IMG/VR virus record: IMGVR_UViG_3300033146_002139
Coordinates: 1-64,000 of that record
Direction: 5' to 3' (one strand)
DNA length: 64,000 nt
From: a virus
The stretch's first letter is position 1. Each line of letters starts with the position of its first letter. The notes under the pieces were generated by a model that ran no database searches, was not told the origin of the DNA, and saw only the letters and a list, made by a program, of their open reading frames with translations. Positions 31,514 through 40,934 of this stretch are shown one piece after another. A program made the translations under genes and the position numbers.

Positions 31514-32176
31514 ATGGCGAAAAACGATAGAAAAAATCAAATGTCAAAATATAAGAATTTAGTAAAACATAAACTAGCAAAATTAAGCGCTGGAGATGTA
31601 GACCCTAAGAAAAAAGATGCAGATGACAATTATATTGAATCTACAGAAGAAAGGTTTGGAAAGGGAAATAGTGTAACCCCAAAGCAAAAAGTAAATAGAA
31701 TAAGATACGTAGAAGAAATGATGATAAAAGCGTTTACTACCAGAGAAATAAATTATCATTGTAAGTATGTTTGGGGTCTATCAACTAACAATGCTAAAGA
31801 AATAGTTAAAGAAGCCAGAGCTAATATGAGGCAGGATTTTAGAGAAAATTTTGAAGACGAAGTAGACTGGCATGTCGAAATAAGAAAAAATTTACTAAGA
31901 AAGCACATAGCTTCAGATGGCGACATTAAAAGTTCGATAGGTGTTCTTGATAGTATTGCTAAAATAGAGGGTGTTTACGATAATAAACCTGCAGTAGAAA
32001 TAACTGGAAGTGAATTTGATGTTGCTGCCGAATCTCTAGGAGAAGAAGAAACTCAAAAAATGATTTCCGATATAAGAGTAGGTGATGAAACTGCACTAGA
32101 AAAAGCAAGAGAAGAGTATTACGAAAAAGACGAAAGAAAGAAAAACATAAGCAGAGATGGGCTCGACAAAGAATAA
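31514..32176 (+). CDS. candidate terminase small subunit
   Basis: 220 residues, SD AGGA. Basic N-terminus, a helical region with REINYHCKYVWGLSTNNAKEI (HTH-like, about 78-100) and an acidic C-terminal tail. The position directly before TerL and the basic-HTH-acidic layout fit TerS; sequence evidence alone is modest. Confidence 0.65.
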   Translation: MAKNDRKNQMSKYKNLVKHKLAKLSAGDVDPKKKDADDNYIESTEERFGKGNSVTPKQKVNRIRYVEEMMIKAFTTREINYHCKYVWGLSTNNAKEIVKEARANMRQDFRENFEDEVDWHVEIRKNLLRKHIASDGDIKSSIGVLDSIAKIEGVYDNKPAVEITGSEFDVAAESLGEEETQKMISDIRVGDETALEKAREEYYEKDERKKNISRDGLDKE

Positions 32177-32192
32177 TAACAGGATAAAAGAT

Positions 32193-33509
32193 ATGCAATG
32201 GAGTCCAAAATCAATAGAGGTAATTGCGAAGTGTGACCTTTCAAGAATAACACTTTTAGAAGGTGTTGTTAGGTCATCTAAATCATATACTGCCGATTTT
32301 ATTGTAATCAAAAAACTGTTACCTACAATGCCACCTTGCAATGTACTCATTTCTGGATACAGCTCAGATTCTGCAAGGCAAAATATAATAGCTGAATGGC
32401 AAAAGAAATTAAAGACAGAATTTAAAGAGCACAGAGATAGTAACGGTACTTATTATACTGTCAACATCAAAGGATTACACAACAAAAGATTTTATATTCG
32501 TGGTGGGGGAAAAAATGGTGATGAAAAAGGTATTAAAGGTATTACATTTGGATTGTGGTACGGGGACGAAATAACAGAACATACTGATGATTTTATCCAG
32601 ATGGCGATGACAAGGATGTCGATGTCTTGGTCTAAGGTTGTTTGGACCACCAATCCTGCTGGACCAACAAACTTTATTAAAGTAAATTTTATAGATAAGG
32701 AAAGCGAGAAAAGGGGGTTTTTTCAATCTTTTAAATTCAAGATATATGACAATCCATCTTTAGACGAAAACTATATCCGAAGTTTATATATGAACTTTCA
32801 TGGAGTTTTTAGAGAAAGAAATATATTCGGTAAGTGGGTGGCTGCTGAAGGACATATCTTCAATATGCTTGACGACGGCAATAAAACCGATTATATTCCT
32901 ACAGACCCAGAAAAAATATACATTGGGGTTGATTATGGAACTTCCAATATGACTGTGTTTTTGAAAGTATATGTTGAAAGAGGAGTATCTTATATTGTAG
33001 ACGAGTACGAACACTCAGGGATGGAATCTGCAAATGTAAAAACACCTGCGGATTATGTTGATGATTTGAAATACTTCATAGGCAAGGACTTTGCAGTAGT
33101 AGATGCTATTTATGCAGACCCTTCGGCAAATTACTTTATAGCTTCTGCAAAAAAAGCCGGAGTAACAAGGTTTAGAAAAGCTAAAAACGATGTGCTAGAA
33201 GGTATTCAGACATTACAAAATGTTTTTGCTAAAAATATAGTAAGATTTAATAGGACAAAAGCGGAGAGTAGTTTTAAACAAATCTCCGGATATAGGTGGG
33301 ACAAAAAAGCTCAAGAACGAGGAGAAGATAAGCCTATAAAAAAAGACGACCACTATGCTGATTGTTTGAGATATATAGTAGAATCTATGGGTAGTAGAGT
33401 TACTATTAAAGCTTTAACTACAGGGCAAAAAAGACAAGCAAATAAACTTACAAAAGAATATAACAAAGAAACTAAAAAAAGAGTTGCTAAACGAATGTCA
33501 CGAGGATAA
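32193..33509 (+). CDS. terL: terminase large subunit
   Basis: 438 residues from ATG 32193 (SD AGGA); the longer frame from 32157 lacks an SD. Walker A-like GVVRSSKS at residues 24-31, Walker B-like YGDEITEH, coupling motif TTNPAGPTNF, then an RNase H-like nuclease (GVDYGTSN with D247, IYADPSANYF, DDHYADCLRYI). ATP-driven packaging motor and headful/cos nuclease. Confidence 0.93.
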   Translation: MQWSPKSIEVIAKCDLSRITLLEGVVRSSKSYTADFIVIKKLLPTMPPCNVLISGYSSDSARQNIIAEWQKKLKTEFKEHRDSNGTYYTVNIKGLHNKRFYIRGGGKNGDEKGIKGITFGLWYGDEITEHTDDFIQMAMTRMSMSWSKVVWTTNPAGPTNFIKVNFIDKESEKRGFFQSFKFKIYDNPSLDENYIRSLYMNFHGVFRERNIFGKWVAAEGHIFNMLDDGNKTDYIPTDPEKIYIGVDYGTSNMTVFLKVYVERGVSYIVDEYEHSGMESANVKTPADYVDDLKYFIGKDFAVVDAIYADPSANYFIASAKKAGVTRFRKAKNDVLEGIQTLQNVFAKNIVRFNRTKAESSFKQISGYRWDKKAQERGEDKPIKKDDHYADCLRYIVESMGSRVTIKALTTGQKRQANKLTKEYNKETKKRVAKRMSRG

Positions 33510-33510
33510 A

Positions 33511-34839
33511 ATGAAAAAAAAATATGGCAAATATGTTGTACCTAAAAATAAAACAACAAAGAAAAAGGCAAAAGGAAAATCATTTTCGATAGGAAATTTA
33601 ACATCAAAAATAGTTCCTTCAGTGCCAAGTACCGGCGTCGTCCCAAATCCAGACAAAGTATTAAAAGCTTTACAAGAAAACGGTGTTCAGGCAAATGAGG
33701 TCTATGACGACATACTTAATGATGACCATGTTACATCTGTGATAGATGTTTTAGTGGCAGGAATATTAAGACATCCATGGAAGATACGGTCAAAAAACAA
33801 GAAAAAAGAAAAGTTTGTTACAGAAGCACTGAAGCTTGTAAAAATAAGAGAAGTTGTGTATAGCCTTGTGCTTGGAATGTTGACAGGAATGAAGTCATTT
33901 GAAATAATGTGGAAGATTCAGAATGGCTTTAAGCTTCCAACGGAAATGATAGCTCTCAAAAACTCCGACATAGAGCTAGACGCTAAAAAAGGTTTATTCC
34001 ATAAAGAAGCCGGAATATACTTTAATGACCATCCTATGAAATTTTTAACATATATAAACAAAGAAACAGAAAATCCTTATGGTGTCGCTGAGATTTTAAA
34101 ATGTTACTATCCTTGGCAATTTAAGAAAGCTGGATGGAGATTCTGGTTGACTACAGTAGAAAAATATGGAGTACCAACTCTTGTTGTGGAATACGATTCT
34201 GAGACAGTTGATGATGATGATGAGAAAGTTGATGAATTGGCAGCTGCATTTTATAATACAGAATCAGATTCAGTTATAGTGACAAATAACTTAAAAGATT
34301 TACATATCCTCGAAGCCGGCGGTAGCGCTGGAGATTTTAAAACTTTAATAGACCAAGCGGAACAATCAATATCTAAGGTTATTGTTGGAACTCATGTTAT
34401 AATGGATGGGCAATCTGGAGGCTCAAGAGCTTTAGCAGAAATCCATGCAAATATAAATTTTAGGTTTAAGGTTCAAACAGCTATTTACAATATAGCGGAA
34501 ACTATAAATAAGTTAGTCAATTGGATAGTAGACTTAAATTTTAGCGAAAATGATGGAAGTACAGAATTTGTAATAGAATATGTAAATATACAAGAGTGGG
34601 AAAAAACAAGAGAAGCTATTGGACTTGGGGTTCCTGTGAGCTTGAAGTCTATATACACCCATGTTGCAGAGCCTGAAGATGAATCCGATATTTTTTTAGC
34701 GGACCAATTCTTACTGAACGACCCAAATAATGATGATAAAAGTATTACCAAGGAAGGTAAAGAAGAAGATTCAGGAAGAAAGAAAAAAGAAGATTCTAAA
34801 AAAACAGAAACAAGGGTAGGCACAACAGAAAAAGAATAA
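33511..34839 (+). CDS. portal protein, Mu gp29-like (DUF935)
   Basis: 442 residues from ATG 33511 (SD GAGGA). DPDKVLKALQENG-type start, DDHVTSVIDVLVAGIL and PWKIRS, ENPYGVAEILKCYYPWQFKKAG and a GSRALAEIHANI segment match the Mu gp29 portal family. The C-terminus is an extended charged tail. Forms the dodecameric DNA gateway. Confidence 0.88.
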   Translation: MKKKYGKYVVPKNKTTKKKAKGKSFSIGNLTSKIVPSVPSTGVVPNPDKVLKALQENGVQANEVYDDILNDDHVTSVIDVLVAGILRHPWKIRSKNKKKEKFVTEALKLVKIREVVYSLVLGMLTGMKSFEIMWKIQNGFKLPTEMIALKNSDIELDAKKGLFHKEAGIYFNDHPMKFLTYINKETENPYGVAEILKCYYPWQFKKAGWRFWLTTVEKYGVPTLVVEYDSETVDDDDEKVDELAAAFYNTESDSVIVTNNLKDLHILEAGGSAGDFKTLIDQAEQSISKVIVGTHVIMDGQSGGSRALAEIHANINFRFKVQTAIYNIAETINKLVNWIVDLNFSENDGSTEFVIEYVNIQEWEKTREAIGLGVPVSLKSIYTHVAEPEDESDIFLADQFLLNDPNNDDKSITKEGKEEDSGRKKKEDSKKTETRVGTTEKE

Positions 34840-34857
34840 AATAAAGAGTTTTTTAAC

Positions 34858-34886
34858 TTGATTTTTATTCGTTTATTATTTATATT
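34858..34886 (+). promoter_or_regulatory. late promoter
   Basis: TTGATT, 17-bp spacer, TATATT in the 85-bp gap before the protease gene. The same TTGA(t/g)T-17-TATwTT pattern recurs at 54707 and 60822. Confidence 0.55.
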
Positions 34887-34924
34887 AAAACATAATGAAT
34901 ATTTAAACATCGAAAGGAATAGTT

Positions 34925-36307
34925 ATGATAAAGAAATTAAAGAATTTTAATGCAGAGAGAACTGTGTTTCTTTTTGATATAGTTGACCAAGTGTCTTCTC
35001 AAAAAGTTATAGACGCAATAACGACTATGGCGAGTGAAGGTAAAGAAGATATTTTTCTTTTCATCAACTCTTGGGGCGGGTCTGTATCAGCCTTAAACGC
35101 TATGCTTGATGCAATAACACTCATAAAACCAGTAAATGTAAATACTGTTGTTTTTGGTGAGGCGGATAGTGCTGCGGCAGTCTTAGCTTCTGCAGGTGCA
35201 GCTAGGTATATTGGTGAAAAATCAAAGATAATGATTCACGAAGTTTCTGCAATGACTTGGGGAACTGTAAGTGAAATGAAAAGTCAACTAGAAGAGATAC
35301 AAGAGGTTCACGATGAGCTGATAAAAGTTTTATCCGAAAATACTGGACACAGTGTTAAAGAAATTGACGATATGATAGAAGGGACTGATGTTTGGATGAA
35401 TGCAAAATCTGCTGTAAAATTCGGAATGGTAGACGAGGTGATTTCAAGCGAAAAAGAAGACCTTGAAGAAGCTTTTTTCGACTCTACAATTGCAGCATCA
35501 GGAAAGAAAAGAATGAATATAGGAAATGTAGACATTGATTCTTTTAATGATTTTATAAATAACCTTGAAAAAATAAGAACTTCAAATTTTAAAAAAGAAA
35601 ATATTGTTACTGCGAAAGACGAAGCAACTTTGAATGGGACAACTCAATCAGACCCAACAACCGGAAGTAACGAACCTATAATCACACCTGAAGATGATAA
35701 TGAGCCGTTAGATAATATTATTGACGAAACTTCAGTAAGCAACGAAACAGCACAGGAGCTAGCAGACGTGTTGGCACAAGCAGAACAAACAATAGGTAAA
35801 ACACTTAATATAAAGGAGGCTTCAATGCCAGAAACAAACGAATCTAATCAGGTTACGAATGAGCAATTAAAAACTTTAATGTCTTCAGTTGCAGACTTAA
35901 CTAATAAAGTTAAAGACTTAGAAAAAGACAATTGGAAAAAAGACGACGAATTGTCAAGCGCTAAAACAGATTGGGAAACTAAAGAAGCTCAATTAAAATC
36001 TGAAGTTGAACTAGCGAATAGTGCTAATGAAAAGTACGTTAAAAATGCAAGAAATGGTGCTGTGTCAAACCTTACAAAAGCTATGGAGCTATCAGTTCCT
36101 AAAGAAGCTACTGATAAATTAGTAGAAGTTCTTAAGAACGAAAATGTTAACATGGAAACTATCAACGAACTAACTGAAGTATTCAACAAGGTTAAGCCTT
36201 CAGTCGAAACTGCTAAGCTTGTCGGTAGTGAAAACACTTCGAACAAAGGGATTATTGTAAAAACTTCATCTAAAGAACTTGACATAATGAAGCCAAAAAA
36301 AAGATAA
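34925..36307 (+). CDS. ClpP-type prohead protease with scaffold-like tail
   Basis: 460 residues. Residues 10-185 are a ClpP fold: INSWGGSV (oxyanion loop), GEADSAAAV with S82 as nucleophile, and IMIHEVSA with H105. The rest is an Asp/Glu/Lys-rich linker (about 200-300) and a coiled-coil region (about 305-460). Such protease-scaffold fusions assemble and then clear the prohead interior. An internal start at M301 can make the scaffold alone. Confidence 0.88.
   Translation: MIKKLKNFNAERTVFLFDIVDQVSSQKVIDAITTMASEGKEDIFLFINSWGGSVSALNAMLDAITLIKPVNVNTVVFGEADSAAAVLASAGAARYIGEKSKIMIHEVSAMTWGTVSEMKSQLEEIQEVHDELIKVLSENTGHSVKEIDDMIEGTDVWMNAKSAVKFGMVDEVISSEKEDLEEAFFDSTIAASGKKRMNIGNVDIDSFNDFINNLEKIRTSNFKKENIVTAKDEATLNGTTQSDPTTGSNEPIITPEDDNEPLDNIIDETSVSNETAQELADVLAQAEQTIGKTLNIKEASMPETNESNQVTNEQLKTLMSSVADLTNKVKDLEKDNWKKDDELSSAKTDWETKEAQLKSEVELANSANEKYVKNARNGAVSNLTKAMELSVPKEATDKLVEVLKNENVNMETINELTEVFNKVKPSVETAKLVGSENTSNKGIIVKTSSKELDIMKPKKR
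35825..36307 (+). CDS. scaffold protein from an in-frame internal start
   Basis: ATG 35825 (M301 of the protease frame) is preceded by a perfect AAAGGAGG at 5 nt. A 160-residue product, mostly coiled coil (SSVADLTNKVKDLEKDN...), would be made. This is the lambda C/Nu3 arrangement, where protease and scaffold share a C-terminus. Confidence 0.75.
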   Translation: MPETNESNQVTNEQLKTLMSSVADLTNKVKDLEKDNWKKDDELSSAKTDWETKEAQLKSEVELANSANEKYVKNARNGAVSNLTKAMELSVPKEATDKLVEVLKNENVNMETINELTEVFNKVKPSVETAKLVGSENTSNKGIIVKTSSKELDIMKPKKR

Positions 36308-36331
36308 TTATCAAATAGGAAAAAAGTTTAA

Positions 36332-38257
36332 ATGCCTGAAACTAATGAACACATGAAATCTCAGCATACTAAACATATTCCAACAGATATTTATAATTGG
36401 GAAAACATTACAAAGAAGGTCTCTCTATTAACGAGAGACCCTCTTCCTACTGATGATTACACTAAGGGTTATAATATATTTTCGGAAATAGTTAGAATTG
36501 ATTCTACACCAAGGACCGTATGGAAATGTACAGACCCGGCAGAAGGACTAGCTGTGTGGGTATCAGTAGGCGGAGGAAGTGGCTCGGGAACTCCTTTGAC
36601 AGTGCAAGAAATAGATGATAATCCAATCGGATTAAACATAGATAGACTTGTTTTTAATGGAGTTGACGAAATAGTCACTATAGTAGGAACAACAGCCTAT
36701 ATAAATGGAACACCACCACCTGCAAATCTTGGAGGAGCACTTTCAGTAGCAGGTACAACTTTTTATACAGGAAGAACCTCTCAGTCGAATATTAATTACG
36801 AATTACCTATTGGCAGTATTAGAAATGATATTATCATAGATACTACATTTACTTTGTCGAAAAACACTTTTGCAAATGCATCTATTGGCAATTTAGTTTT
36901 AAATATAAATGGCACGGATGTAGCAAACATAGATTTAGCCGCTAACTTTGAAGAAGTAAATAGAAGTGGTTCGCAAATAATGGGAAATTACAATACTACA
37001 GGAACTGGTTCGCCACTTGCAGGAGGCATAGTTAACTTTGCAGGAGGCAATTTAACCTTAAACTCTGTACATTGGACAAATCCTATAGGCTCAGATGTTT
37101 ATCAAGACGGTAGTCTTACAATAAGTATCACAGGAGGAGCTCTACGTCAAGGTTATAATTATATTGATGTATCTCACAACTCTCATTCAACTACAACTTT
37201 TAAGATTTTTAATGATATAGATGCTGGACCTGGAATAGATATAACTATCCCAACTCTAGCTCAAGACACTCCTGTTTTAAATCATATTTCAGGAATAAAT
37301 TATTATGATACGGGTTCAACTTTTGACTTAGATGTTATAGGGGCTTACTTGTTTAATAATGTATACCACATTACAAGTCCTTTGACATATGCTTTTAGTT
37401 GGGCGAACTCAGGAATTTTAGTACACACAGATGCTTCTGTTACAGGGGTTTCTAATCCTCCTGACATTGGGGAAACAATGACAGTCACGGGATTCCCGAT
37501 AACTGTAACTGCTAACGAGCAAGAACCCAATGCAGTTGGAAGTGTAACACCTAGAGACCCATATGGAAGTGGAGTTACCGAGGATACTATAGCTTTAAAT
37601 TTTCAGGTAATGTCTATAGCTGATATGTCAACAAGGACAATAGAGTATTTTGTGGATGAAAATTGGAGATTTCCATTGTCTACTAATGTGGATATTCTCC
37701 CTGCTGCTACCACCGGAAACTGGGATAGCACTGCCTTATTAGGTACTGAAGATTTGCAAGTCTACAATATTGATGTTGCAGAAAAAAGATGTCTTTACCA
37801 TCCTCAAATAGATTATACAGGTAGAATGCCTGCTCAGACTGCTAACTATGTACCCTTACTAACAGAAACAGATTCTCAGTATCTAAGAATTTTTCAAGGA
37901 GCTGTAGTAGACCAGTCAAATGGAATACTATCAGTGCCGGGAATGACGGATGCTGACCTAGGTACGAATATAAAAATAGAACTTAAAGTTCCAACAAAAA
38001 CATCATGGATAGATTTATCTTCAGCTTATAGCTTTGCAACTTTCGATGCTAATGCTGCACTTGGACAACCAGATGGAGAAGGTTGTAGGATAAATGCGTT
38101 ACTACATAGCCCTGATATTGATAATTTATTAGAATTTTCACTTGGAAGTTATGCTTCTGATAATTCAGTAAACTATCTATTATGGATAAAAATTACTTAC
38201 TTAAATAATACAATTCCTAGAAGACTAGAAACTGGAATGGGAATTACAAATTGGTAG
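36332..38257 (+). CDS. large virion protein, probable fibre or baseplate adhesin
   Basis: 641 residues. N-terminal part VWKCTDPAEGLAVWVSVGGG, a GSGSG linker, then long Gly/Thr/Asn-rich beta regions typical of fibres. It begins MPETNE, the same six residues as the internal scaffold start. It is directly downstream of the protease/scaffold, so a head-fibre role cannot be excluded. Confidence 0.68.
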   Translation: MPETNEHMKSQHTKHIPTDIYNWENITKKVSLLTRDPLPTDDYTKGYNIFSEIVRIDSTPRTVWKCTDPAEGLAVWVSVGGGSGSGTPLTVQEIDDNPIGLNIDRLVFNGVDEIVTIVGTTAYINGTPPPANLGGALSVAGTTFYTGRTSQSNINYELPIGSIRNDIIIDTTFTLSKNTFANASIGNLVLNINGTDVANIDLAANFEEVNRSGSQIMGNYNTTGTGSPLAGGIVNFAGGNLTLNSVHWTNPIGSDVYQDGSLTISITGGALRQGYNYIDVSHNSHSTTTFKIFNDIDAGPGIDITIPTLAQDTPVLNHISGINYYDTGSTFDLDVIGAYLFNNVYHITSPLTYAFSWANSGILVHTDASVTGVSNPPDIGETMTVTGFPITVTANEQEPNAVGSVTPRDPYGSGVTEDTIALNFQVMSIADMSTRTIEYFVDENWRFPLSTNVDILPAATTGNWDSTALLGTEDLQVYNIDVAEKRCLYHPQIDYTGRMPAQTANYVPLLTETDSQYLRIFQGAVVDQSNGILSVPGMTDADLGTNIKIELKVPTKTSWIDLSSAYSFATFDANAALGQPDGEGCRINALLHSPDIDNLLEFSLGSYASDNSVNYLLWIKITYLNNTIPRRLETGMGITNW

Positions 38258-38265
38258 TATAAATA

Positions 38266-38583
38266 ATGTTTATTAAATGTTTAGAATTAAAAGAAAATAT
38301 AGGTGTCATATTTAGTGTTGATGGAGAATCAAGCGATATTTTGTATTTATCTATAGAAGATGCTAAAGTATTACGAGATTTATCGGAATTAGCAGTAGAT
38401 AAAAAAAACACAGAAAGTAGTATATTTACGGGAAATGATAAATTTACCTATATAAAACAAGACAATGCTTCATATTTATTATCTATAAAGGTAAATTCCT
38501 TTTTTGCTAAAGGGTATGTACTTGATTACAGACTATTAAGAAGCCTTATTTTTTCTTTAAATAAAACAATAGGGATTAAGTAA
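38266..38583 (+). CDS. hypothetical protein
   Basis: 105 residues, no clear SD. Alpha/beta (IEDAKVLRDLSELAVDKKN). Sits between two large virion genes and overlaps the next start by one base; perhaps a fibre chaperone. Confidence 0.62.
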   Translation: MFIKCLELKENIGVIFSVDGESSDILYLSIEDAKVLRDLSELAVDKKNTESSIFTGNDKFTYIKQDNASYLLSIKVNSFFAKGYVLDYRLLRSLIFSLNKTIGIK

Positions 38584-40919
38584 TGGCTAATTTGAATAGC
38601 ACTACAATTCAAGATGTAACAAACAAGATGTCTCTTAGTGTCTTATCTTCAACAAATGATAAAAATTATTTTGAAGAAAGATATTCTTGGAAGCCTCAAC
38701 TTGATGCAAGAGATATATTCTCCGAGGTAATACCTAATGGAACAAGTCCTGCAGTTGCTGATGCTAATGTAGTCGCAAATCCATCCATGTTAGTAAAGCT
38801 AACAGGATATCAATTAGACGAAATACCAGCTTCGAATCAGCAAGGGTATGCATTATTCTCGACACCTGGAGACACAAACAGTCCTAAATTAAACAATTTT
38901 CTTACTCCGCAGAAATACGGCGTTGGATATGCTCTTTCGTTAACACAGCAAAATGATACCGTAATAAATCTTACTGACGGTCAATATCAGTTTGACTATT
39001 CAAATGGAATCTTAAGATTCGACCCTGCATCAACACCCACTGTTTTAGGTTATGCTTTACCGTTAAAAGTAACTATATATCGGTATATTGGAGCAACTCT
39101 TGATGGAGGAACGGTCAGCAGTAGTAACGGAGCATCTTATGTAAAAATAGAAAATGCTAGTGGCTCTAGTTCAGTAGAATATTTTCAACTTAACGGTATT
39201 TATACTTTTGTTTCGGATAGTCCAATAACATACATAAGGACAGAAGCAGTAAGCCAGGACGCTACCAAAAAATTCACTTACTTAACTTACTCTGTAACAA
39301 ATTCAAGATATGAAATATACAATAATTTTGATGAGTTGTTGTATTATACTGATGCAAATGTGTCTACAAATTTAGCAGACCATACAACATGGAATCTTAA
39401 TACCGGAATTAACGGCTCTTTACCTATTGTTAGTTATGTTGATATTACAATAGCAAATGCAATTACTGGTGGAGCTCTCCAAAAGGAAGATAAGATTGCT
39501 TCAGTAAAAGCAGTGCATGAAGGTGTTAGTAAATTTTTAGACCCTTTAATTCCTGTTGTTAATACAGGAGGGTCATCTGGAGGGTTTATATGTTTTGTGT
39601 CAGACAATACGATAACATTAAATTATTCTGGACTAAGCAACATCAATGTCGGAGAATTCGTTTATTTTAGCGAAAGAGTAGGAACTCCTGTTGCAAAACT
39701 AGACCATATTGGAATGTATAAGCTAGTTGCTAGGACACCACAATCTGGGCTCAATAGAATGGTATTCCATAGGTTAGATGAAAACTTTTTTCCGTCATAC
39801 GGAATTCTTCTTAACGGAGAATGGGGAATAGCAACTCTTAGAAAAGACGCTTTAAAAGGCATAGTTGGTATTTACAATAAGTTCGTGACATCGCCATTAG
39901 GGCTTGAAGAAGCTTATTCTGCAAATAGAGAGCTCGTTACAAGGGCAGGGATTGAAGAGAAAATTGCTAGTGCTATTTCTATTATAGCAAAAGCTGATGA
40001 TATAACTATAGAAGATAGCATTCAGGATATAACAATACTTTTTAGCACCGAAAACACCTTAAACGAACTTATAGATGAGAATTGGGTAACAGGAATTGAT
40101 TACGAATGGGCATTTGAATATGGAACCCTTACTAACGGAAGGCTAGATTCTGAAGATAATACAAAAGGAACTCAAGTTCTATCTTTTGAGGATACAACGG
40201 ATACAGCAAATAATAAAGTTTGGGATGAGGGGTTTTATGTCCTTTATTCAAATATTAATTTTGACTTATATCCTTTAAAGCAATTACAATTAAATTCAGA
40301 GAGTGGTTTTATTCATGAGGGTTTTAACCATGGTCTTGAAGGTGGCTTGTATAAATACTCTTTTTATGTTGCAGGAACGGAAGATGAAAGAAGAATAATA
40401 GCATTTATGATGACAACAGGGGACGCTACCGTTTTTCATGCCTATTTTGCAAATATGTCCCTTTATCCAGTATTTACTGTTCATAAAATAAAAAACATAA
40501 ACTATATTATAGACGAAGATTTTGAGTCAATTGATGGTTCGGATACACCTATGTCTGACCCAAATTCAGAATTAGTTACTAGAGCATATGTTGACAATTC
40601 TAGTGGAGTTGTTGGTTACACACAAGTTTTTACAAATACAGATTTGATTTCTGGGGAGTTATCAGTTGCTCACAACTTATCTGCACAAGATTCAATATGT
40701 CATATAACAGTAAAAGATGATAACGACAAAGTAGTAGTTCCTGATGATATCACATTTGTTAACGCTAACACATTGACTATAGACTTTAGAATGGCAGAGC
40801 CTATAAATGGGTCTTGGGTAGTTCTAGTTACTTGCCTAAAAACAGATATCGTTATACCTGAAACTGAAAACAATAAATATATCAATGGAATGCCATTAAA
40901 TACAACAACTTTAAATTAG
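38583..40919 (+). CDS. large tail fibre-like protein
   Basis: 778 residues, SD AGGGA. Beta-rich throughout with repeated LNGxY-type strands. The C-terminal 75 residues (YTQVFTNTDLISGELSVAHN...DNDKVVVPDDITFVNANTL) are a small beta domain I have seen at fibre C-termini. Probably receptor-binding or shaft. Confidence 0.75.
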   Translation: MANLNSTTIQDVTNKMSLSVLSSTNDKNYFEERYSWKPQLDARDIFSEVIPNGTSPAVADANVVANPSMLVKLTGYQLDEIPASNQQGYALFSTPGDTNSPKLNNFLTPQKYGVGYALSLTQQNDTVINLTDGQYQFDYSNGILRFDPASTPTVLGYALPLKVTIYRYIGATLDGGTVSSSNGASYVKIENASGSSSVEYFQLNGIYTFVSDSPITYIRTEAVSQDATKKFTYLTYSVTNSRYEIYNNFDELLYYTDANVSTNLADHTTWNLNTGINGSLPIVSYVDITIANAITGGALQKEDKIASVKAVHEGVSKFLDPLIPVVNTGGSSGGFICFVSDNTITLNYSGLSNINVGEFVYFSERVGTPVAKLDHIGMYKLVARTPQSGLNRMVFHRLDENFFPSYGILLNGEWGIATLRKDALKGIVGIYNKFVTSPLGLEEAYSANRELVTRAGIEEKIASAISIIAKADDITIEDSIQDITILFSTENTLNELIDENWVTGIDYEWAFEYGTLTNGRLDSEDNTKGTQVLSFEDTTDTANNKVWDEGFYVLYSNINFDLYPLKQLQLNSESGFIHEGFNHGLEGGLYKYSFYVAGTEDERRIIAFMMTTGDATVFHAYFANMSLYPVFTVHKIKNINYIIDEDFESIDGSDTPMSDPNSELVTRAYVDNSSGVVGYTQVFTNTDLISGELSVAHNLSAQDSICHITVKDDNDKVVVPDDITFVNANTLTIDFRMAEPINGSWVVLVTCLKTDIVIPETENNKYINGMPLNTTTLN

Positions 40920-40934
40920 GACTGGAGATTAAAA

